Assembly (NCBI GenBank): GCA_023419055.1
Contig: JAEZYO010000286.1
Span: 1 to 17,549 of the forward strand
From: Pseudomonadota bacterium
GTDB lineage: Bacteria; Myxococcota; Polyangia; Polyangiales; Polyangiaceae
DNA: 17,549 bases
Direction: 5' to 3'
Part shown: positions 12,316 to 17,549 of the stretch, in pieces
How positions within the stretch are numbered: the first letter of the stretch is position 1
Layout of the letters: each line of letters starts with the position of its first letter
The notes under the pieces: model-generated
The model's database searches: none
Told to the model about the DNA's origin: nothing
What the model saw: the letters and a program-made list of their open reading frames with translations, nothing else
Program-made: the position numbers and the translations under genes

Positions 12316-14196
12316 TCAGAGCGCGTACGTCGAGGGCAGCAGACCGCGCTTTTCGAGCACCTTCACGAGCTCGTAGGCGACCTCTTCGGCGTCGAGCTTG
12401 TCGAGCGAGACGACCGCGTCGGGAGCATGCGGCGGCTCTTCACCGGGAGGCACGTGACCCGGGCTGTAAACGCCGCGTGCGTCGCGAGCGCGGCGCGCTT
12501 CGAGCGCCGTGTTCACGTGGATCTCGACGAAGCGCTCCGGGCCCACGGCGTCGCGGATGGCCTCGCGATCGGCGCGCAGCGGCGAGGCGTACGCGAAGAT
12601 GATGATGAGCCCGGCGTCCGTCACGCGGCGCGCGAGCTCGGGCGTCTGCCAGGGGCTCGAGCCGTCGGGTTGCACGCCCTTCGAGAGGCCGTCGTCGGGA
12701 TCGACCACCATCGCGAAGCGCTTGGAGTCGAACAGGCGCCGCTCGAGCGCGAAGGCGATCGCGCTCTTGCCCGCAGCGGGCAAGCCGGTGAGCCACACGG
12801 TGCAGCCCTTCTGACCGAGCCGCTCGCTGCGCTCGTCGGCGCTCACCTGGGTGTGGGCGCGCGCGAGCGCGGGTGGACGCTGGCTCTCCGTGTACGGAGG
12901 CGCCGCCTCGCCGCCCAAGATCATGCCCGCGGCGACGGTGTTGTTGGTGAGCGAGTCGACCAGGATGAAGGCGCCGGTGACGCGGTTCTCGCGGTAGGGA
13001 TCGTAGAAAATCGGGCGGTGGCAGGAGATGGTGACGCGCCCGATGTCGTTGAGCTCGAGGTGCGTCGCGGGCAGCTGCTCCAGCGTTTCCAGGTTCGTGG
13101 TGTAAGCGACCTGCTCGATCTCGGCGCGCACCACCTGGGTCGTGTGCTTGAGCAGGTAGCTCTTCTGCCGATCGAGCGCGCGCTCGCTCATCCAGACCAA
13201 CATGGCGTCGAAGCGCTGGCCCACGCTCGGCACGTTGTCCGGATGGACGAGCATGTCACCGCGGCTCACGTCCACCTCGTCGGTGAGGCGCAGCGTGATG
13301 CTCATGGGCGCGAAGCCCTGCTTCTGCTCGCCGTCGAAGGTGTCGACCGCCGCCACCTTGGTGAGCTTGCGCGAAGGCAGCACCATGATCGGATCGCCCG
13401 GCTTGACGACGCCCGAGGCGATCATGCCGGAGAAGCCGCGGTAATCGAGATCCGGGCGCAGCACCGACTGCACGGGGAAACGGAAATCGTCGTGGTTGAC
13501 GTCCGTCGCGATCGGCACCGTCTCGAGGTGCTCGAGCAGCGTCGGGCCGTCGTGCCAGGGCGTGCGCGTGCTGCGATGAACGACGTTGTCGCCGGCGAGC
13601 GCGCTGATCGGGAAGAAGGTGATGCCCTTGAAGCCGAGGTTCCCGGCGAAGCCTGAGAACTCCTCGCGGATGGCGTCGTAGATCTTCTTGTCGAAGTTCA
13701 CGAGGTCCATCTTGTTGATGCACACGGCAAGGTGCGGGATGCCGAGGAGGGACCCGATGTACGCGTGACGGCGAGACTGCTGGAGGACGCCGAGCCGCGC
13801 GTCGATCAGGATGATGGCGACGTTCGCGGTCGACGCGCCGGTCGCCATGTTGCGCGTGTACTGCACGTGCCCGGGCGTGTCGGCGATGATGAACTTACGC
13901 TTGGCCGTCGCGAAATAGCGGTACGCGACGTCGATGGTGATGCCCTGCTCGCGCTCCGCCTTGAGCCCGTCGGTGAGCAACGAAAGATCGATCTCGAGCC
14001 CCGACTGCTTCGAGGCGCGCTTCATCGCCGAGAGCTGGTCCTCGTAGATGCCGTGCGTGTCGTACAGCAAGCGCCCGATCAAGGTGGACTTGCCGTCGTC
14101 GACCGAGCCCACCGAGACGAAGCGGAGGAGCTCCTTCTTCTGGTGCTGATCGAGGTACCCGAGGATGTCTTTGCTGATGAGCTCTTGCTCTTGCAT
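12316..14196 (-). CDS. cysNC: CysNC: sulfate adenylyltransferase GTPase subunit fused to a divergent APS-kinase domain
   Basis: The product is 626 residues. The N-terminal about 450 residues are CysN, the EF-Tu-like GTPase that drives ATP sulfurylase: P-loop GSVDDGKS (30-37), DTPGH (106-110), NKMD (161-164) and the beta-barrel domains (FRFPVQSVLRPDLDYRGFSG). The C-terminal about 156 residues are a CysC-type domain starting at P-loop GLPAAGKS (471-478). Several APS-kinase hallmarks are altered: the LDGDN-type motif reads VDPDDG (498-503), the DR..N.RR helix reads QTPELARRV, and the 'D.KGLY..AR' plus FTG substrate loop reads DARGVYSPGH without an FTG. The CysN half should act with CysD to make APS from sulfate and ATP; PAPS synthesis by the C-terminal half is doubtful. 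cysD lies 63 nt upstream on the same strand. Confidence 0.94.
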   Translation of the reverse strand: MQEQELISKDILGYLDQHQKKELLRFVSVGSVDDGKSTLIGRLLYDTHGIYEDQLSAMKRASKQSGLEIDLSLLTDGLKAEREQGITIDVAYRYFATAKRKFIIADTPGHVQYTRNMATGASTANVAIILIDARLGVLQQSRRHAYIGSLLGIPHLAVCINKMDLVNFDKKIYDAIREEFSGFAGNLGFKGITFFPISALAGDNVVHRSTRTPWHDGPTLLEHLETVPIATDVNHDDFRFPVQSVLRPDLDYRGFSGMIASGVVKPGDPIMVLPSRKLTKVAAVDTFDGEQKQGFAPMSITLRLTDEVDVSRGDMLVHPDNVPSVGQRFDAMLVWMSERALDRQKSYLLKHTTQVVRAEIEQVAYTTNLETLEQLPATHLELNDIGRVTISCHRPIFYDPYRENRVTGAFILVDSLTNNTVAAGMILGGEAAPPYTESQRPPALARAHTQVSADERSERLGQKGCTVWLTGLPAAGKSAIAFALERRLFDSKRFAMVVDPDDGLSKGVQPDGSSPWQTPELARRVTDAGLIIIFAYASPLRADREAIRDAVGPERFVEIHVNTALEARRARDARGVYSPGHVPPGEEPPHAPDAVVSLDKLDAEEVAYELVKVLEKRGLLPSTYAL

Positions 14197-14259
14197 GGCG
14201 GATAAGTCGAAAGTTGAAAGTCGATAGCGGGCGCTAGAAGCAGTTTGCCTGCGCGAAGG

Positions 14260-15198
14260 TCAGAAGTACCCTTCGCGCTTCTTCACTTCCATCGAGCCTT
14301 CTTCGTCGGTGTCGATCAGGCGGCCCTGGCGCTCGGAGAACTTGGTGAGCAGCATCTCCTGGATGATCTCGGGCAGCGTGGTCGCGCTGGATTTGATCGC
14401 GCCGGTGAGCGGGTAGCAGCCGAGCGTGCGGAAGCGCACCATTTCCTTCCTCGGTTTCTCACCGGGCTGGAGCGGCATGCGCTCGTCGTCGACCATGATG
14501 AGCGTGCCCGCGCGATCGACGACGGGGCGCTCCGCCGCGTAGTAGAGCGGCACGATAGGGATGCTCTCGAGGTAGATGTAGAGCCAGATGTCGAGCTCGG
14601 TCCAGTTCGAGAGGGGGAAGGCGCGGATGCTCTCCCCCTTGTTGATTTTGGCGTTGTAGAGGTTCCAGAGCTCGGGGCGCTGGTTCTTCGGGTCCCACTG
14701 CCCGTAGCGATCTCGGAAGGAGTAGATGCGCTCCTTGGCGCGCGAGCGCTCCTCGTCTCGACGGGCGCCGCCGAACGCCGCGTCGTAGCCGCCGTGCTGC
14801 AGCGCCTGCAGCAGGGCCTGCGTCTTCATGATCGCGGTGTACTTGTTGCTGCCGTGATCGAAGGGGTTGATGTTGTCGGCCTTGCCCTGCGGGTTCGTGT
14901 GAACGATGAGGTCGATGCCGAGCGACTTGGTGAAGCTGTCGCGAAACTCGATCATTTCGCGGAACTTCCAGGTCGTATCGATGTGCAGGAGCGGGAAGGG
15001 CAGCTTGCCGCGGTGGAACGCCTTCCGCGCCAGATGCAGCATCACCGCGGAATCCTTCCCGATCGAGTAGAGCATCACCGGGTTTTCGAACTCGGCGGCG
15101 ACTTCGCGAATGATGTGAATGCTTTCCGACTCGAGTTGCCGGAGATGGCTCATGCGCAGGCCGAGCGCCTGGTCCGGTGAGGTGTCGTACGCGATCAT
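14260..15198 (-). CDS. cysD: Sulfate adenylyltransferase subunit 2
   Basis: This 312-residue cytosolic catalytic subunit of ATP sulfurylase belongs to the PP-loop/PAPS-reductase-like fold. Strong family signatures are [22 protein letters not shown], the PP-loop [36 protein letters not shown], the [23 protein letters not shown] segment, and the C-terminus [11 protein letters not shown]. It makes adenylyl sulfate together with the CysN GTPase encoded 63 nt downstream. The length is normal. The ATG at 15198 adds 15 residues ahead of a second candidate (MSHLRQ, 15153). Enterobacterial CysD has a similar short N-terminal extension, so the upstream start is kept, though neither has a convincing ribosome site. 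It lies 63 nt downstream of aat; that gap holds no clear terminator. Confidence 0.96.
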   Translation of the reverse strand: MIAYDTSPDQALGLRMSHLRQLESESIHIIREVAAEFENPVMLYSIGKDSAVMLHLARKAFHRGKLPFPLLHIDTTWKFREMIEFRDSFTKSLGIDLIVHTNPQGKADNINPFDHGSNKYTAIMKTQALLQALQHGGYDAAFGGARRDEERSRAKERIYSFRDRYGQWDPKNQRPELWNLYNAKINKGESIRAFPLSNWTELDIWLYIYLESIPIVPLYYAAERPVVDRAGTLIMVDDERMPLQPGEKPRKEMVRFRTLGCYPLTGAIKSSATTLPEIIQEMLLTKFSERQGRLIDTDEEGSMEVKKREGYF

Positions 15199-15261
15199 CG
15201 GGAGGTCGCGGTTCTAGCACTAGATCAATCGGGTAGGTCGAGTATCGTCAACCCTCGAAAT

Positions 15262-15960
15262 TCATTCGAGTATCGGCTCGAGACCTTCGAGATCCACGGA
15301 CAATCCCCGCACCGATCCGAGCCTCCACAGGTACTCGCGCCGCTCGATGGTGTACCCGCCCATGCTGGCCAGGTGCTCCGTCAAAAATTGCACGTCGAAC
15401 AGGCCAACCCCCGCTCGGAACAAGCTCTGGACGGCCGCGATCAGGGCGACCTTGGAGGCGTTCGTCTCACGATGGAACATGCTCTCCGCAGCGAACAACC
15501 CTCCGCGCTGGACCCCGTAGAGCCCGCCGGCGAGCCCCGAGTCGGACCAGACCTCGAAGCTGTGCGCCAGCCCGTGACGATGCAGGCCGACGTAGGCGTC
15601 CACCATGGCCGGCGTGATCCAGGTCCCCTCTTCGCGCTCGCGACCGCACTCCAGGATCACCTGCTCGAAGGCCTGGTCGAAAGTGACTCGAAATCGACCG
15701 CTCTTCAGCACCCTACACATGCTGCGGGAAACCCTGAGGCTCTCTGGATCGAAGACCGCCCGGGGGCTCGGGCTCCACCACAAGAGAGGCAGCCCTTCGG
15801 CCGGCCAGGGGAAGATGCCGTGATCGTAGGCGGCGAGGAGCCGCGGCGTGGACAGATCGCCGCCCACGGCGATCAGGCCTTCGTCGTCGGCGAGCTCGGG
15901 ATCCGGAAAGATGGGCGGGCTCCCCGGCGGCAGCAGAACGGGCAGGCGTCGCTTCCGCAC
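15262..15960 (-). CDS. aat: Leucyl/phenylalanyl-tRNA--protein transferase
   Basis: The protein is 232 residues from a GTG at 15960. Aat adds Leu or Phe from charged tRNA to proteins with N-terminal Lys/Arg, marking them for ClpS/ClpAP degradation (the bacterial N-end rule). Family signatures are all present: PDPELADDEGLIAVGGDLS, AYDHGIFPWP, LLWWSPSPRAVF, EEGTWITPAMVDAYVGLH, GLAHSFEVW, GGLYGVQRGGLFAAESMFHR, ASKVAL and LFDVQFLTEHLASMGG. The start is uncertain. An ATG at 16047 would give 261 residues but adds 29 positions without family character; the GTG fits the usual length and leaves room for a promoter ahead of the divergent ATP-grasp gene. cysD follows after 63 nt on the same strand. Confidence 0.93.
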   Translation of the reverse strand: MRKRRLPVLLPPGSPPIFPDPELADDEGLIAVGGDLSTPRLLAAYDHGIFPWPAEGLPLLWWSPSPRAVFDPESLRVSRSMCRVLKSGRFRVTFDQAFEQVILECGREREEGTWITPAMVDAYVGLHRHGLAHSFEVWSDSGLAGGLYGVQRGGLFAAESMFHRETNASKVALIAAVQSLFRAGVGLFDVQFLTEHLASMGGYTIERREYLWRLGSVRGLSVDLEGLEPILE

Positions 15961-16084
15961 TCGCCTACTATGGTCGGAGGTTCCCGCGGAGGGCAACACA
16001 CCCGGTGCTGGGCGGAAACGTTCAGGCAATATAGCCCGGGTGTCCATGTGGCGGTCGCCACACGACCGCGGGTGACCTCGAAAA

Positions 16085-17527
16085 ATGCCCGAATATTTCG
16101 ATGAAATGCACGGAACTTCGGCCGCGGTGCGACCCGCCTTCCAGGCGGTCGGCAGCTGGCTCTCCGAAGTCCCGCGAGAAACGCTGGAAGCGAAGCGTCG
16201 GGAAGCCGACGTCATGTTCCAGCGCCTCGGCATCACCTTCAACGTGTACGGGGACAGCGCGGGGACTGAACGGCTGATCCCCTTCGACATCATCCCGAGG
16301 GTGATGACCGCGCTCGAGTGGAAGATGCTCTGCGTGGGGCTCGAACAGCGCGTCCGCGCGCTGAACCTCTTCCTGCGCGACATCTATCACGGGCAGGAGA
16401 TCTTGAAGGCGGGCATCATCCCCGCGCGCCACGTGCTCGGCAACGCCCTCTATCGGCCGGAGATGCAGGGCGTGGACGTGCCGGGCAACGTCTACGTGCA
16501 CATCGGCGGCATCGACCTCGTGCGCGTGGACGAGCAGCAGTTCTACGTGCTCGAGGACAACCTGCGCACGCCCTCCGGCGTGTCGTACATGCTCGAGAAC
16601 CGGGCCGTGATGATGCGGCTCTTCCCCGATCTCTTCCAGCGCGCGCGTGTGGCGCCGGTGGATCACTACCCGCACGAGCTCCTGCGCTGCCTGCGCTCGG
16701 TGGCTCCGCCCAAGTGCGAGGGTGAGCCTACGGTCGTGGTGCTCACGCCCGGCCCCTACAACAGCGCCTATTTCGAGCACACCTTCCTCGCGGAGCAGAT
16801 GGGGGTCGAGCTCGTGGAAGGGCAGGATCTCTTCGTGCGCGACGAGGCGGTCTGGATGCGCACGACCGAGGGTCCGCGCCGGGTCGACGTCATCTATCGA
16901 AGGCTCGACGACGACGCGATGGATCCGCTCGCCTTCAACCCGGACAGCGTGCTCGGCGTCGCGGGCTTGCTCAGCGTCTATCGCAGCGGCGGGGTCACGC
17001 TCGCGAACGCGATTGGTACCGGCGTCGCCGACGACAAGTCGACGTACCTCTACGTCCCGGAGATCATCAAGTTCTATCTCGGCGAAGAGCCCGTCCTTCG
17101 CAACGTGCCGACCCACCGCTGCTCGCTTCCGGACGAGCGCGCCTACGTGCTCGAGCACCTGCACGAGCTGGTCGTGAAGGAGACGCACGGCTCCGGCGGC
17201 TACGGCATGCTGATCGGGCCGCGCAGCACCAAGGCCGAGCGCGACGAGTTCCGCAACCGCATCTTGCAGAGGCCGGACGCCTACATCGCGCAGCCGACGC
17301 TCGCGCTCTCGACTTGCCCGACCTTCGTGGAGTCGGGTATCGCTCCGCGCCACGTCGACCTCCGGCCTTTCATCCTCTCCGGGCGCGATTCGGTGACGAT
17401 CGTTCCGGGCGGGCTCACGCGCGTCGCGCTTCGCGAAAACTCCTTGGTCGTCAACTCATCCCAGGGCGGCGGTACGAAGGACACCTGGGTGCTCGGTGAG
17501 GAAGATGCTCGGACGAACGGCGGATAA
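16085..17527 (+). CDS. Circularly permuted ATP-grasp type 2 protein
   Basis: This 480-residue, full-length member of the CP-ATP-grasp (DUF404/DUF407-type) family is of the kind found beside alpha-E and transglutaminase-like genes. Signatures in order: MPEYFDEMHG, PFDIIPRVMTALEWKMLCVGLEQRVRALN (66-94), LFLRDIYHGQEILKAGIIP, EDNLRTPSGVSYMLENR (157-173), VLTPGPYNSAYFEHTFLAEQMG, the acid-rich YRRLDDDAMDPLAF, NAIGTGVADDKSTYLYVPEIIKFYLGEEP, and the ATP-binding KETHGSGGYGMLIGP. The family is predicted from comparative genomics to form amide bonds between small molecules or amino acids; no product is established. Its last 23 nt overlap the following alpha-E gene, so the two are translationally coupled. 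No Shine-Dalgarno is visible before the ATG at 16085. Confidence 0.93.
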   Translation: MPEYFDEMHGTSAAVRPAFQAVGSWLSEVPRETLEAKRREADVMFQRLGITFNVYGDSAGTERLIPFDIIPRVMTALEWKMLCVGLEQRVRALNLFLRDIYHGQEILKAGIIPARHVLGNALYRPEMQGVDVPGNVYVHIGGIDLVRVDEQQFYVLEDNLRTPSGVSYMLENRAVMMRLFPDLFQRARVAPVDHYPHELLRCLRSVAPPKCEGEPTVVVLTPGPYNSAYFEHTFLAEQMGVELVEGQDLFVRDEAVWMRTTEGPRRVDVIYRRLDDDAMDPLAFNPDSVLGVAGLLSVYRSGGVTLANAIGTGVADDKSTYLYVPEIIKFYLGEEPVLRNVPTHRCSLPDERAYVLEHLHELVVKETHGSGGYGMLIGPRSTKAERDEFRNRILQRPDAYIAQPTLALSTCPTFVESGIAPRHVDLRPFILSGRDSVTIVPGGLTRVALRENSLVVNSSQGGGTKDTWVLGEEDARTNGG

Positions 17528-17549
17528 CCTCTACTGGACGGGGCGCTAC
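17505..17549 (+). CDS. Alpha-E domain (DUF403) protein, N-terminal 15 codons only
   Basis: The last 45 bases encode MLGRTADNLYWTGRY, the highly characteristic N-terminus of alpha-E domain proteins (typically ML.RTAENLYWLGRY). The ATG at 17505 sits behind GAGGA within the end of the ATP-grasp gene and overlaps it by 23 nt. Alpha-E proteins are helical, of unknown biochemical role, and nearly always follow a CP-ATP-grasp gene, frequently with a transglutaminase-like protease next. The rest lies beyond the right edge. Confidence 0.85.
   Translation, partial: MLGRTADNLYWTGRY

Noticed and set aside
12262..13656. 464-codon open frame on the plus strand
   Set aside because: It lies antisense to cysNC, whose protein matches its family throughout. 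The translation is Arg/Ala/His/Val-rich with no domain, a codon-bias shadow of high-GC DNA.
14203..14222. Repeated GAAAGT words in the cysD-cysNC gap
   Set aside because: Only a few bases long with no dyad or known regulator motif; no basis to call an operator.
15238..15275. 10-base direct repeat TCGAGTATCG (15238-15247 and 15266-15275), plus a 6-bp hairpin at the aat stop
   Set aside because: Short, TCGA-rich in a genome where such words are frequent, and without a matching gene or mobile-element boundary; treated as chance.
16022..17353. 443-codon open frame on the minus strand
   Set aside because: Antisense shadow of the ATP-grasp gene; His/Asp/Arg-rich translation without a fold signature.

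Overview
The window is high-GC DNA with strong G/C third-position bias. It is dominated by predicted lipoproteins whose lipobox is followed by a long Gly/Ser/Ala-rich linker, alongside SUMF1-fold, VWA, OmpA and LEA-type secreted proteins and a few cytosolic enzymes. This mix, and especially the Gly-rich lipoprotein linkers, is typical of Myxococcota, probably the Polyangiales/Sorangium side. The taxonomic call is inference, since the window holds no rRNA or other marker.

Layout. (1) 1-1726, minus strand: a VWA (MIDAS) lipoprotein followed 11 nt later by a Cys-rich lipoprotein that runs off the left edge. (2) 1727-2059: gene-free. (3) 2060-3972, minus: an OmpA-domain lipoprotein with a C-terminal beta-barrel-like part, then a scramblase/LURP-one family protein. 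(4) 4150-4545, plus: a VOC/glyoxalase protein, converging on a LEA-14/WHy lipoprotein (4553-5047, minus) that lies downstream of a 78-residue Cys-rich secreted protein (5093-5329, minus). A 12-bp perfect inverted repeat sits in the last codons of the LEA gene. (5) 5647-8283, plus: a diheme c-type cytochrome lipoprotein followed by a PQQ-dependent sugar-dehydrogenase-like lipoprotein, plausibly one extracytoplasmic electron-transfer unit. (6) 8146-10936, minus: a compact three-gene unit. It comprises a truncated lipoprotein paralogue, its full-length Cys-rich neighbour with three internal repeats (ATGA start/stop overlap), and an APH-fold kinase-like protein whose last 138 bp overlap the 3' end of the PQQ gene. 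(7) 11068-11973, plus: a SUMF1/FGE-fold secreted protein, followed by an N-terminally truncated remnant of an unrelated secreted protein. (8) 12316-15960, minus: aat (N-end-rule transferase), cysD and cysNC (sulfate activation). (9) 16085 to the right edge, plus: a circularly permuted ATP-grasp protein, whose 3' end overlaps the start of an alpha-E (DUF403) gene that is cut by the window end.

The core-metabolism genes (aat, cysD, cysNC, ATP-grasp/alpha-E) are on the right; the left two thirds is accessory cell-envelope and secreted material. No tRNA, rRNA, CRISPR array or intact insertion sequence was seen. The least explained items are the threefold-repeat Cys-rich lipoprotein with its truncated, translationally coupled copy; the kinase-like protein with an altered catalytic loop next to it; the degenerate APS-kinase half of CysNC; and the OmpA-barrel/scramblase pair. 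None can be declared a new system from sequence alone.
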